A stretch of DNA of 64,000 bases from Owenia fusiformis (GCA_903813345.2 CAIIXF020000006.1:8856989-8920988), one strand, 5' to 3'. Numbered from the stretch's first letter, positions 33,503-44,370 are shown. Translations and numbers: made by a program. The notes: generated by a model not told the origin, from the letters alone.

Positions 33503-34515
33503 ACAACACAATTTTGCACAAATCAACACAGAACACAATCAGACAGAACCAAATGGAATACCAAAACACCCAACCAACACTCTCTGAAAACAACACCAAT
33601 CACACAACACAGTCTATCTCAACCAGATACCTCATCCTACCGGGCACAACCCGCTACTCGACCAGCACAACACAATCACAACATAACACAGCCAATTTGA
33701 AATTTACATAGCTTAATGAGACACAACCCGATACCAAACTTACACAGCCCAACCAGGCTCAACCATACAAACAACCACCAAAACACAATCGACTAACAAA
33801 CTAACTCAATCGAGCACAACCAATAAACAAAGCAACAAAACAATGCCAACGAGACGACCACCTCTCTGGAAACAACACCAATCACACAACGCAATCTGAC
33901 ACAACTAGATACCTCATCCTACTGGGCACAACCCGCTTCTCGACCAGCACAACACAGTCACAACATAACACAACCAATTTGAAGTTTACATAACTTAATG
34001 AGACACAACCTGATAACAAACTAACACAGCCCAACTAGACGCAACCATACAAACAACCACCAAAACACAATCGACTATCGAACTAACACAATCAAGCACA
34101 ACCAAACAACAAACCAGCACAACAAAGCCAACGAGACGACCACTCTCTGGAAACAACACCAATCACACAACGCAATCTGACACAATCAGAAACCTCATCC
34201 TACTGGACAAAACCCGCTACTCGACCAGCACAACATAATCACAACATAATCACAACATAACACAACTACTTTGAAATTAACATGACTTAATGAGAAACAA
34301 CTACCAAACTTACACAACACAACCAGGCTCAACCAGACAAACAAGAACTAAAACACAATCGACTATCAAATTAACACACAACCAAACAACAGACCAACAC
34401 AACACAACCAGCAAGCGATCACTCTCTGGAAACATCACCAATCACACAACACAATCTGACATAATCAGAAACCTCATCCTACTGGGCACAACCCGCTACT
34501 CGACCAGCACAACAC
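33490..34515. repeat. A/C-skewed tandem repeat array, period about 280 bp
   Basis: ctctctgnaaacaacaccaa recurs at 33580, 33862, 34143 and 34422 (periods 282, 281, 279), with ctcatcctactgggcacaac and gaccagcacaacac in each unit. The plus strand is nearly G/T-free, the mirror image in composition of 30955-32085. Open frames here are composition artefacts. Confidence 0.8.
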
Positions 34516-34547
34516 GTTTAGGTTGTGAAAAACATTTCAAGCTTAAA

Positions 34548-34781
34548 CTACCTAATACCAGTTTCCTGGTACCAACGCAGGAAAAGGTTAATAGCCTGTC
34601 TTGAGAATTGTACCTTGTCCTCATCTTGTAGAATTTGTTTTATTTGTACTTGATTGTACCCTCTCCCATAAATGTTAAGAATACGTTGGCGAACAGGAGT
34701 GGGTATTCGATGCAGACGTACCGTGATGTAGTGTTCTGCTCTACTCTCACAAAATGATGAATGATGCCTGGCATAGGACAT
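34548..34781 (-). pseudogene. Tc1/mariner-type transposase N-terminal HTH, isolated
   Basis: A 77-codon minus-strand frame starts at a true ATG (34781). RQRILNIYGRGYNQVQIKQI followed by SRQAINLFLRWYQETG matches the paired-like helix-turn-helix DNA-binding region of Tc1/mariner transposases (I-x-x-L-x-x-x-G-x-S-x-R-x-I...RxxxETG pattern). The frame ends TAG immediately after; no DDE domain follows on this strand. A GT just before the stop (ATTAG/GTAGTT) is a weak possible donor, so a host-gene exon cannot be excluded. Most likely a transposon remnant. Confidence 0.6.
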
Positions 34782-34873
34782 TTATATATACTAGAGAGGA
34801 GTTGACAACTGACATATCACTGACATGTCAGCCTGGATTTCAAAACTGAAAACTGAATTTTTTGGCGATCGCA

Positions 34874-34883
34874 CCCCCCCCCC
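34874..34883. repeat. Homopolymer C tract (10 C)
   Basis: Lies in decayed repeat sequence; see the set of G/C tracts described in findings. Confidence 0.9.
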
Positions 34884-35139
34884 TTGACCGAAAGCTGGCT
34901 ACGCACTTGCTTGTGTCAGCATGTTTGTGAACAAGATTCTGTTATTAAAACATAAGAGCGTACAGAGACATTGCATGTGTTTATCTGGCCAGTAATTGCA
35001 GCAGGTGCATGTACAGGCCTACAATATCTAATTTTATTTTAATAACATTTACAAAAATCATATTGAAAAAGAAAAGAAAGATTTATTAACGCATTTATTA
35101 ACGCAATTTTGATTTACACACCCCCACAACATGGAATAG

Positions 35140-35640
35140 TCATTAACTTTTGCATTGATTTCGGGAAAGTATTGAGATTTGTAGTAATTCATGACATTCT
35201 ATTCCCAGATAGTTTAACAAAATACTTGAAAGAACTCAACAGGACATGGCGGATGCTTTACAGGGGAACCAGTTCGCCATGCACATCCCAGGATGCACAT
35301 ACAGTAGCGTTGTATGATATTGTACAAGTTCTGTAAAGTAGCCTACAATATGTACAGTGTACCTTTGTCCAGCGGATAATGCATTGATTTCGGAAAAGTA
35401 TTGAGATTTGTAGTAATTCACGACATTCAGTTCCTGGGTAGTTTAACAAAATACTCAACAGAACATGGCGGATGCTTTACAGGGGAACCAGTTCGCCATG
35501 CCCATCCCGGGATGCACATACAGTAGTTGTATGATATTGTATGTACTTGTAAATTCTGTAAAGTAGCCTACAATATGTATATAATATTTTATATTTTTGC
35601 AATGATTTCGGGAAAGTATACTCCCAGGTCCGTAGCCAAG
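35140..35640 (-). repeat. Solo array of LINE A 5' monomers, about 2.5 units
   Basis: Two full units (35150-35335, 35385-35570) and part of a third carry the same ordered words as 42060-43285: gtattgagatttgtagtaat, tcatgacattc, acaggggaaccagttcgcca, tgcacatac, gtatgatat. They have the same orientation but lie 850 bp beyond the 3' end of LINE A and have no ORF attached. Confidence 0.75.
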
Positions 35641-36487
35641 GGGTGCCCAAACCCCCGCTGGCCAAAATTTATTTCAAAATCATGAAGTTTTTCCTATTTT
35701 TGAGTGATTTTGGCCAAATTTGCTAAAGTGAACCCCCCCCCCCTAGAATTTTTTGGTAAAGTCACCCCCACCTCTTGGAAAATTCTGGCTACTCCTAATA
35801 CTGAAAAACAAGATAAAACAAGATGCTTGCTTTGTGTACTGAGCTTCATTGCCAAGACTGACTTCAGGGGAAAACCAATAAAAAACGGTGAAAGAAATGC
35901 TAACGAACTTCTTGAATAGATAATTTACGTTTAACGAAAATGTACCAATGTTATTTGCAGAAATTGCTCGAATTAAATTCAATTAATAATAAGATCAAGC
36001 AGTACAGATCGCAGGAATATCATCATGGTATTAATCTCTGAATACATGTTCGTCTTAATATCGTCCTTAGAGCAAATGTTGACAAGTCTGCAAATCCAGG
36101 TATCTCCCTTACAAATAAACTGCATTCACCAAAAACATAATTACTTTTCATTATCTTTTTACAGCATATCTTAACCATAAGTGTTTATATGTGAACTGAA
36201 CAGTCATCAACTCCCTGATATTAAATTAACTTGGTTTAACTTATTCAAATTACTTTCGATTATATTTAGAAATAAAACGTTTATCGATTTTGCGAGGGTC
36301 GTTTTAAATTTTCCTAGATGAAAGTGAAGTGAGGTAGGACATCCCACAATGATATTATCAAAGGTTCAAATGCTAACTTGCTGATTGGAGTAAAATCAAC
36401 AAGAGCATTATCCCGTGCGTTTATAATCTAAATATAGACATTGAGCGCGCTATTGGTCAAAATTACCGACATAAACATTCAGGTCAG
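35641..36487. other. Decayed repeat with C tract, then intergenic
   Basis: An 11-C tract at 35733-35743 sits in sequence like other G-tract repeats (46190-46280, 55860-55935). Nothing else recognised. Confidence 0.35.
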
Positions 36488-36786
36488 TATTGTATTGTAT
36501 TGTATTGTATCTTTATTTCCTCCTTATAAGAAGATTTACAAATTTATAGAACAAAAACAACTTTAAAATTTACATATTACAAAGTAGTTCTGCAATTATC
36601 GCAGAGTTTCATAGTAAGTATCTATTTACACCTATTCATATAAAACATATATACGCGCATTGGATTAGCATGATTTAAAGAAAATGTCTATGTGTGCTAA
36701 GCCCCTTGCACACGAAAGAATGAACTCGGTAAATTGAGTATCATCGAGTTGAAAGTCAACTCTGCTGCCAAGTATTGTTTCTAAGA

Positions 36787-39700
36787 CTATATTTTCCTCC
36801 ATGTCGAGTAATTTATAAGTTCACCACATTTCATGAAATGTGTGACTATCGAGCCAGTAAAATCTTTGCAACGTTTACATTGATATAACCTCAATCTTGC
36901 AGGTGTGGTCAAATACAATATGTGGGCTAATTCCCAAAGTTGCTCGGTAGCCTTTTGACCAAGTGTCCATAAAACCGAAGGTTCTATTGACAATTGTACA
37001 TTCGAAAATAATGATAATGAATCATCCGCATTTACTCGGGCACGCCATTTTGTTTCTTCATTTAATTTTATTTGATTAGTGCACATCATTTTAAATTTTA
37101 CTTTGGTCATAAGTTGGCCAGATCTGAGAAAGTCTTGAATTGACTCCTGTACATAATCATACTCCATTGACATGACGTCTTTAATAAGACCATTACAAAT
37201 TTCATTTTTCTGAACTAAAAATGAAGAGAGTCTATATAGAAACAATTGTTTTGTGAAAACATGAGTGGCTCTACATAGTCTATCAAAAAACAACACCTTT
37301 GCTCTATCTATATAACTCTCAATTGACAGTAAACCGAGCGTAGAGAGGACAACTTCCGATGAGACGTTTTGCTCAAATCCTTGTATTATTTTTGCAATTT
37401 TTCGAATGGTAACGTTAAGTGCGTGTAGTTCTACATTGGATGTTGTCCATAACTCGCAGCCGAACATGGCAGCGGGAAACACAATTGTTTTTAATAGCTT
37501 AACGGCAACAAGGGGGTTAATACCACCTTTGCCAATACCAATAGGTTTGATGGAGTAAAAAATGTTGAGCATTTTACGCTTAGCTTGTTGCATTGCTTCA
37601 ATGTCAGTTAATTGAGCATCAAGTGTGTTTCCAGCGTAGCACTGCGTTCTAGTTTCAGGTACAATATCATTTTGCAAGTGCCACATGCGCATTCCTTGAC
37701 TGTCTCTGAAATGTTTAGTACTTTCATTAAAAGTGATGATTCTACTTTTGCTGTTCTGACCAGAATGATATGACATTCTCCATTTTGAGCTATATTTTGA
37801 AACACTATTTAATAATTTTTGGAGCTCATCTGGAGTTGTGCCAATAATTGTGGTGTCATCAGCCACCAGTACTGCAGGGATGCGCATATCACCTATTATT
37901 GCACCCAAGCCTGTATCGCATAGTTCTTCAATAAGAGCATTAATGTACACCAGGAACCAGAGTGCACTACTGACTCGACCTTGACCTACTCCCTGTGTAA
38001 TTTGAAATTCTCTAGAGTACTTTCCATTATAAAGTACTCTGGAAGTGGTATTTTCATAACTATCGACAATTAAACGCCAACTTTTACCATTTAGCCCCAG
38101 ATTAAATAGTTTGTGAAACAGGCCCTTCCGCCACAACAAATCATAGGCCTTTTGGTTATCTAAAAAAGCAATGTACAGTAAGCTCTCTCTCTCAGAGTAA
38201 AATTGAATAAGTTCTTTAAGGACAAACACTGCGAATTGGCTACACGCGCCTTCTTGGTATGCAAATTGCAGATTGTGTGGACACTCTTGAAGCTTCAATA
38301 TTGGTATAGTTCTGTTTGTGAAAATTCTTTCCCAGACCTTAAAAATACAAGACGTCAAAGTAAGACCTCTAAAGTTGTCTCTATCCATAGGATCTTTGCC
38401 CTTTCCCTTAAACAAGGAGATCATAATACCTATTTTGAAGCTTTGTGGAACTTTGCACATGCTTACCATTGCATTAAAAACCTTATTAAGAAAATGTAAT
38501 ACGTCAGAGCTACTGTACTTAAGATGCTCGATTGTCACAAGATCATAACCAGGAGACTTGTTATTTGAAAAGGTAGCAATGCTTTGTTCAATTTCGGATA
38601 CGGTAATTGGATTTTCGAATATGCCGTCATTATTAGAGAGCGACTGTGTCATTAAATAAGGATGCTCGTGATCAATAAGATTCTTGAAATTGTCATCGAA
38701 ATGTGGCATAGATAATTCTGTACCAAGTGTTTCAAAATGGCAAGCCCATAATTCCCGAATTTGATCTGGATCGCGTATAATTTCAGTGCCAAGTCTGAGT
38801 TCATGACCACACGGTTTCCTACCTTTAGCCTTATGACTGTTTAACATCTTATAAAAAAGGGCGCTGTCACATTCAGCAGCAGTTTGAAACTGTAAAATTT
38901 GCTCATTTTCGTATTCTAATTTGAGCTTTCTCATATGTCTTCTAAAATGTCTCTTTTTAAGTTTGTACTTAAGAAAAGAATCGTGATCGAGACCACGTGG
39001 TCTTCCGGCTTGTATCCAAGCAACACGCGCAGTCCGCATTTCTGCATGAAGGATTTTTAAATCTCCTTTATTCCAAAAGGGCTTTAAGTATTTTCGGAAC
39101 CGGGATCTCGGAATGTGTTTGCTGCTGGCATTGACAAGAGTATCAGCAAGAGCACGAACAGCTGAATCTAGGCCACCAATTGTGGTGAAATCGGCAGTAC
39201 TTGTTATTTGTGACAATTGAGTTTTAACATCATTGGAGAATAATTGTTTCTGTGTAAAAGTGGCTTTGCGCCATCTAGGTATATTCCTAGCCTCGCAAGA
39301 ATAGTCGATTAGACTTAGTGGTAGTGACATATTAACATTCATTATAACTGGGTGGTGATCAGACACATTGTGTGGATGATCATCAATAACTCTACATTGT
39401 TCTATGATATCGAACTTGTTTGTAGGTACAAATAAATAATCGACGCATGACGAGGCATTATTTCGAAAAAATGTGTGTTTGGGGCCCGTTGTAAAATTTT
39501 GAGCATTAACGGCTAAAAGGTTTGAATCAAAGACCCATTTTTCTAGCAATAATCCCCGGTCATTTGCCAAATCACATCTAGGTCCACTTTTCGAACCGAG
39601 GTGACCGTTGAAGTCACCGGTAAAAATGATTGTTCCCAAAGACGAATAAGTGCAATAGAGACTATACAGATGATCTATCCAGTCAATATATTCATTTATT

Positions 39701-40125
39701 GGATGATTTGCCGAAGGCATGTATACAGCAAATATGAACAAACTGCAGTTACCCTCTGTTACAATTTCTATGCCACATATTCTGTCTTCAATGCTAATTT
39801 TGTTTCGCACAATGAGAGATTTATTGTACAGTATTGCTATGCCACCATGACCTCTTCGCACAGCGTCATCGACGGAAAGGTCTTTTTGTGATATACCATG
39901 TGAATCATAATTCAAATCAAGAGTGTTTAGGAAACTTAAATTGTCTGGGTACAACCAATGCTCAGTTAAGGTTACAATATGATAGTTAGGCAGAATGTTC
40001 GTAAGAAAAGGACTACCATACATTATACCCTTACAATTCCAAGTCATGACGCTGAGTGACTTGTCATTTAGTGACATAGTAATGTAGATAAAAATATGCA
40101 GTATCAGATATAAGGACAGGTTCAT
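36787..40125 (-). CDS. LINE A ORF2: endonuclease-reverse transcriptase
   Basis: 1112 aa from ATG 40125, whose ATGA overlaps the TGA stop of ORF1. The N-terminal apurinic-type endonuclease (about residues 25-270) shows WNCKG, TEHWL, GDFNGHLG, DYLFVP and VSDHHPV, including the metal-binding N, E, D and final H residues. The reverse transcriptase (about 520-800) shows NFRGLTLTS, AFLDNQKAYDLLW (motif A), QGVGQGRVSS (motif B) and VADDTTIIG (motif C, with VADD instead of the usual YADD). The C-terminus ends in a zinc-knuckle-like CKRCKDFTGSIVTHFMKC. It copies its own RNA into nicked chromosomal DNA by target-primed reverse transcription (known for this class). L2/CR1-like clade is inferred from motifs only. 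Confidence 0.92.
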   Translation of the reverse strand: MNLSLYLILHIFIYITMSLNDKSLSVMTWNCKGIMYGSPFLTNILPNYHIVTLTEHWLYPDNLSFLNTLDLNYDSHGISQKDLSVDDAVRRGHGGIAILYNKSLIVRNKISIEDRICGIEIVTEGNCSLFIFAVYMPSANHPINEYIDWIDHLYSLYCTYSSLGTIIFTGDFNGHLGSKSGPRCDLANDRGLLLEKWVFDSNLLAVNAQNFTTGPKHTFFRNNASSCVDYLFVPTNKFDIIEQCRVIDDHPHNVSDHHPVIMNVNMSLPLSLIDYSCEARNIPRWRKATFTQKQLFSNDVKTQLSQITSTADFTTIGGLDSAVRALADTLVNASSKHIPRSRFRKYLKPFWNKGDLKILHAEMRTARVAWIQAGRPRGLDHDSFLKYKLKKRHFRRHMRKLKLEYENEQILQFQTAAECDSALFYKMLNSHKAKGRKPCGHELRLGTEIIRDPDQIRELWACHFETLGTELSMPHFDDNFKNLIDHEHPYLMTQSLSNNDGIFENPITVSEIEQSIATFSNNKSPGYDLVTIEHLKYSSSDVLHFLNKVFNAMVSMCKVPQSFKIGIMISLFKGKGKDPMDRDNFRGLTLTSCIFKVWERIFTNRTIPILKLQECPHNLQFAYQEGACSQFAVFVLKELIQFYSERESLLYIAFLDNQKAYDLLWRKGLFHKLFNLGLNGKSWRLIVDSYENTTSRVLYNGKYSREFQITQGVGQGRVSSALWFLVYINALIEELCDTGLGAIIGDMRIPAVLVADDTTIIGTTPDELQKLLNSVSKYSSKWRMSYHSGQNSKSRIITFNESTKHFRDSQGMRMWHLQNDIVPETRTQCYAGNTLDAQLTDIEAMQQAKRKMLNIFYSIKPIGIGKGGINPLVAVKLLKTIVFPAAMFGCELWTTSNVELHALNVTIRKIAKIIQGFEQNVSSEVVLSTLGLLSIESYIDRAKVLFFDRLCRATHVFTKQLFLYRLSSFLVQKNEICNGLIKDVMSMEYDYVQESIQDFLRSGQLMTKVKFKMMCTNQIKLNEETKWRARVNADDSLSLFSNVQLSIEPSVLWTLGQKATEQLWELAHILYLTTPARLRLYQCKRCKDFTGSIVTHFMKCGELINYSTWRKI

Positions 40126-42041
40126 AGGCAATACATAGATCCTTGGTACAAGTCATCTTGGTATTGGTCGTTGTCCCAATCCTCGTCAGACTGACTGATG
40201 TTGCCTTTATTGTAATACTGAGAATCACCTTCCCCCTGAGCATTTTGTGTTCTCTTTTGCTCATATTCAAAATGAGAAACATACGGTCTGGATTCGATTA
40301 AGGTCGGCCAGAAATGTTCATTCAGTGCTTTTGCGTAATGACTGGCTAAAACATTTACTCGTATTAGTAGCCATTCTCCATTGAATGATGTTTTCCTTGA
40401 CATAACCTTAAAACCAGTGACAGTTACACCACCTTTAAGTGCATAATTAACAAGGTGCTTTCGAAGCGTGTTGTATGGTTGTGATTTGACATGAGCAAGA
40501 ACAATCTTTTTTGTTCGTGTTCTACGCACACGTACTCCGACAAAGTCATCATCACTATTGCAACTGGCATTATCAGCATCCAAGTTAGCTTTTGTTATGG
40601 CTTGGCGATGGGGCCACATCTGGGATTGTCGAATATCGGTACTTGCCCTGTCGGTACCAGCGGACGATGTAGTGCGCGTAGCTGTGTCACGTGCGTTGCT
40701 TAAAGAAGTAGATTTTGGTGCGCTACACCTTACAGGAATATTGCGTGCGATGCTTGTATTCTTGCTAGTAGCTGCTTGGGACATGGTGGGTGTATGAGAT
40801 GCACTGCATTCAATAGAAACATCGGATGCGCTACAGGTGACTGCCCCACTTTTGGTTTTAACCGCAGAAGTATAGGTAGCAGTTGGTGCGCTGCATGTGC
40901 TAGACGCACTAAGCATAATGGGCGTAGCGGGAACATTCGAAATATCCTTTGTACTTGAAGCAGAACATTTGTTGGCTCCAGTGGGTACAGTGGGAGGATT
41001 TAACGGTATTCCCCACACACTTGTGGGTACACCTGTTGTGTTATTTAAGCTACCGCTTGTATTTGGGGAGCCACTTAAAGACCTGGTCCTATCTTGCACA
41101 TTATCGTTGTTTGAGCTTGGAAGTCGCTCTTGATTCATTGTGATAGCTGCACTGCGAGAAGAGGACTTTTCTAATGCGCTTACTTTGTTTTGTATTGTCT
41201 GGATTTGCTTTAACAACTTTGTTTTTGTTTCATTGATATCTGTTGTGAGTTTGTTTATGTCTGTTTGTTGATCATTGATTTTTGCCTTCGCTATCTTTAA
41301 GTCATTTTTTAACTTCTGTTCGCTATCCTTGCATCTGTTAAGTTCATTCTGCTTTATTTCAATTGCATTATTGAGTTCTTTTACTTTTGATTTTGTAGAC
41401 TTTGCGATTTCAGCCTTGAGTTCATTGATTTCAGTTGCAACGTTAAATTTGAGTTCAAGAACGTTTTTGAGTATGATTGCTAGTTGGCCATCACTGTTTT
41501 TGTGTCTCATTGTATCATCGATAGGGTTGTGAACAACTGATTTTCTGTTTGTCTTTGCCTTAGGATTTAACAGTGTCTTAATATCCGACAGGTTAGAAGC
41601 TCCATTGATGAAATGGAAAAGATGATATATATCACATGCCAGCTTTTCTTTAACAGAAGTGCTTGTTTGTTTGTTTTTCCTACTGGGTAGACGACGAATA
41701 AGCGCACCTGGTGGCATGGCATTGCTGCGATTGATTCGTGCATAATCAAATAAAGCATCTCTGGAATGAACTAATCCGTCTACATCTTGGTGGTCGCATA
41801 ATCTTTTAATGAATAACGCTTTGTCTGCACCGGAACACAATTCTTTAATTTCATTAATGATATCATTTTCTGTCTGGGTAGCTATTGGGGTGGGATTAAA
41901 ATCATCATAATCACTGAGAAAATCACCACTAGTTGATTCCATACAATTGTCACTATCATTTGTGGAATCTTCATCAATTTCTATATCTGCAGGCACATGC
42001 ACTTTGGTAGAAAGTGGCATTGACCAGTTCGCCATGCACAT
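40122..42041 (-). CDS. LINE A ORF1: coiled-coil, RRM-like nucleic-acid chaperone
   Basis: About 639 aa from the first true ATG (42041; the frame is open a little further into the upstream monomers, and a second ATG lies two codons on). The first residues (MCMANW...) come from the repeat monomer itself. Then: an acidic N-terminus, a conserved DIYHLFHF segment shared with LINE B ORF1, a long Lys/Glu/Asn-rich coiled coil (about residues 200-295), a Ser/Thr-rich linker, and a C-terminal RRM-like domain (VRVRRTRTKKIVLAHVK ... HFWPTLIESRPYVSHFEYE). ORF1 proteins of this type bind LINE RNA. The last codon pair overlaps ORF2 as ATGA, suggesting coupled reinitiation. Confidence 0.85.
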   Translation of the reverse strand: MCMANWSMPLSTKVHVPADIEIDEDSTNDSDNCMESTSGDFLSDYDDFNPTPIATQTENDIINEIKELCSGADKALFIKRLCDHQDVDGLVHSRDALFDYARINRSNAMPPGALIRRLPSRKNKQTSTSVKEKLACDIYHLFHFINGASNLSDIKTLLNPKAKTNRKSVVHNPIDDTMRHKNSDGQLAIILKNVLELKFNVATEINELKAEIAKSTKSKVKELNNAIEIKQNELNRCKDSEQKLKNDLKIAKAKINDQQTDINKLTTDINETKTKLLKQIQTIQNKVSALEKSSSRSAAITMNQERLPSSNNDNVQDRTRSLSGSPNTSGSLNNTTGVPTSVWGIPLNPPTVPTGANKCSASSTKDISNVPATPIMLSASSTCSAPTATYTSAVKTKSGAVTCSASDVSIECSASHTPTMSQAATSKNTSIARNIPVRCSAPKSTSLSNARDTATRTTSSAGTDRASTDIRQSQMWPHRQAITKANLDADNASCNSDDDFVGVRVRRTRTKKIVLAHVKSQPYNTLRKHLVNYALKGGVTVTGFKVMSRKTSFNGEWLLIRVNVLASHYAKALNEHFWPTLIESRPYVSHFEYEQKRTQNAQGEGDSQYYNKGNISQSDEDWDNDQYQDDLYQGSMYCL

Positions 42042-42044
42042 ACA

Positions 42045-43285
42045 GGGGCGTGTATGATACACTGTATTGAGGAAAAGTGTTGAGACTGTTGTAATTCATG
42101 ACATTCAATTCCCAGGCAGTTTTACAAATAAATCTATGAAATAACTCAATTGAACAGGGTGGACGCTTGATACATTGATTTCGGGGAAGTATTGAGATTT
42201 GTAGTAATTCATGACATTCAGTTCCCGGGCAGTTGCACAAATAAATCTATGAAATAACTCAATTGAGCAGGGCGGACGCTTACAGGGGAACCAGTTCGCC
42301 ATGCACATACAATGGTGTTGTATGATACACCACTACTGTATTGACAAGTACACGATATTTTATATTTTTTCATTGGTTTCGAAAAAGTATTGAGATTAGT
42401 AATTCATGACATTCAGTTCCCGGGCAGTTTCACAAAATAAATAGGCCTATATGAAATAACTCAATTCAGGAACAGGGCGGATGCTTACAGGGGAACCAGT
42501 TCGCCATGTACATACAAGGGCGTTAACTGTATTGACAAGTACATAATATTTTATATTTTTGCATTGGTATTGGAAAAGTGTTGAGACTGTAGTAATTCAT
42601 GACATTCAATTCCAAGGCAGTTTTACAAATAAATCTATGAAATAACTCAATTGAACAGGGCGGACGCTTGATACATTGATTTCGGGGAAGTATTGAGCTT
42701 TGTAGTAATTCATGACATTCAGTTCCCGGGCAATTTCACAAATAAATCACTGAAATAATTCAATTGAACAGAGCGGATGCTTACAGGGGAACCAGTTCGC
42801 CATTGCACATACAGTGGCGTTGTATGATACACTGTATTGACAAGTACATTTTTTTCATTGGTTTTTGAGACTGTAGAAATTCATGACATTTAATTCCAAT
42901 GACAGTTTTACCACGGGCTTTCAATTAGAAATAAATTTATGAAATAACTCAATTGAACAGGTTGGACGCTTGATACATTGATTTCGGGGAGGTATTGAGA
43001 TTTGTAGTAATTCATGACATTCAGTTCCCGGGCAATTTCTCAAGTAAATCTATGAAATAACTCAATTGAATAGGGCGGATACTTACAGGGGAACCAGTTC
43101 GCCATGCACATACATTGGCATTGTATGATACACTCGTCTGTATTGACAAGTACATAATATTTTTTTATTTTTGCATTGGTTCGGAAAAGTATTGAGACTG
43201 TAGTAATTCACGACATTCAATGCATTCCCAGCCCGGGATTCCCAGGCAGTTTTACAAATAAATCTATAAAATAACTCAAGACGTT
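42045..43285 (-). repeat. LINE A 5' region: higher-order tandem monomers
   Basis: The word gtaattcatgacatt (with variants) recurs at about 42091, 42206, 42401, 42590, 42707, 42886, 43010 and 43203, giving short (115-124 bp) and long (179-195 bp) units in the order S-L-L-S-L-S-L. Long units add the block acaggggaaccagttcgcca plus a tgtatgatacactgtattga stretch. As in mouse L1, such monomers may carry the promoter; ORF1 starts inside the last one. Confidence 0.8.
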
Positions 43286-44219
43286 TTTACAGATTTAAAT
43301 GAAATTAATAACAGTTAACTGTCTGTCGAATTTAAAGGTTCACTTATGTTTGCAAGCAACGCATTGTGTAATGCAATGATACATTTCGATATTCTTTTCA
43401 GGTAAACAGAAATATACGAAAATATGATTTTTTTCACTTCAACCATTATGTTTAGAATATACCAAAGTACATGTGTCATACTATAAATAGCATTAAACGT
43501 TAATACAATGTACAGTATTTAAAACAAGGCCTCTGGTTTCAAGTCATGATATTTCATTTTAGACATGTTTGAGTATTTTTAACGTTTAAAACAAACCATT
43601 ATTATTATGGAGCTATCACACTTATGACATATGGGTTCATCGTTCGACAACATGTGAATACTTTGCTGGGGCAGACAGCGGGACACGGCGTGTATACACG
43701 ATGGGCAAAACAAATAGTTTAACAGCAAAATATATCCAGTCACACCAAATTAAAAAATAATTAATTAAAAAATGTATGCCCGAAATAACCACTCAGTGGC
43801 GAAAGGTGAGCCCATAGTGGCGAAAGGTGAGCCCATATAGCGAATGTGACACTCTGACAGCTATTTTAATTTTTGTTATTGTTATTGATTTTAAAAAATA
43901 TACCCGTCCCACATTAATTGAGCCTGCATGCCCCATCATATATAATTTTAAGCAACTACAATTTTTAATCCCGGCCCATGGTTAGAACATTTGATGTCTC
44001 AGTCACCGTTTGATATCTCATCTGCTAAATGATATTATATTCTTTTTACAGGTGACGGACATGTGAATTTTGGGGTTATACATGGACACATGCGAGGAAG
44101 GCACGACGTAAAGAAGGGCGGGGGTCTTTACTCAAGGAAAGGTGTAAAACGCATCATGTGATTCAGCAGGAACAGTTCAGAAATAATTCAGAACTACGGT
44201 TGCATTCATGAATTCAGTT
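43286..44219. other. Intergenic, one small tandem duplication
   Basis: A 21-bp unit (agtggcgaaaggtgagccca...) is duplicated head to tail at 43795-43815 and 43816-43836. Nothing else recognised. Confidence 0.5.
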
Positions 44220-44370
44220 GCCGGCTGGTGGTTTAACCTACTTTTTATCAGTGGTAATTAAACTGAATTACTTATAATGGCAGGTACTACTCATGAGTTA
44301 AATGAGGAGTTGAATTCACCTGCCGGATGCCAGCTGGTGGTTTAACCTAGTTTTAAGCCATTTTAAACAT
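44219..44370 (+). repeat. Direct repeat of about 110-bp period
   Basis: gaattcagttgccggctggt, ggtttaaccta recurs as gaattcacctgccgg..., ccagctggtggtttaacctag about 110 bp further. Confidence 0.6.

Larger units (their letters stand above)
36488..43285 (-). mobile_element. LINE A: full-length, two intact ORFs, monomeric 5' region
   Basis: The element runs on the minus strand: tandem monomers (about 43285-42045), ORF1 (42041-40122), ORF2 (40125-36787), a 3' UTR of about 280 bp and a pentanucleotide (CAATA)n tail (TATTG repeats, 36488-36510 on the plus strand). Both ORFs are open with catalytic motifs intact, so it could have been recently active. No target duplication was found by eye; the 5' boundary is where monomer similarity ends. 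Confidence 0.85.

Noticed and set aside
31230-34604. Several frames in the G/T and A/C arrays (31230, 33442, 33467, 34290)
   Set aside because: Skewed composition removes stop codons in some frames; residues simply mirror the repeat units.
38203-41532. Plus-strand frames opposite LINE A and LINE B ORFs
   Set aside because: Shadows of the real minus-strand ORFs with no independent motif.
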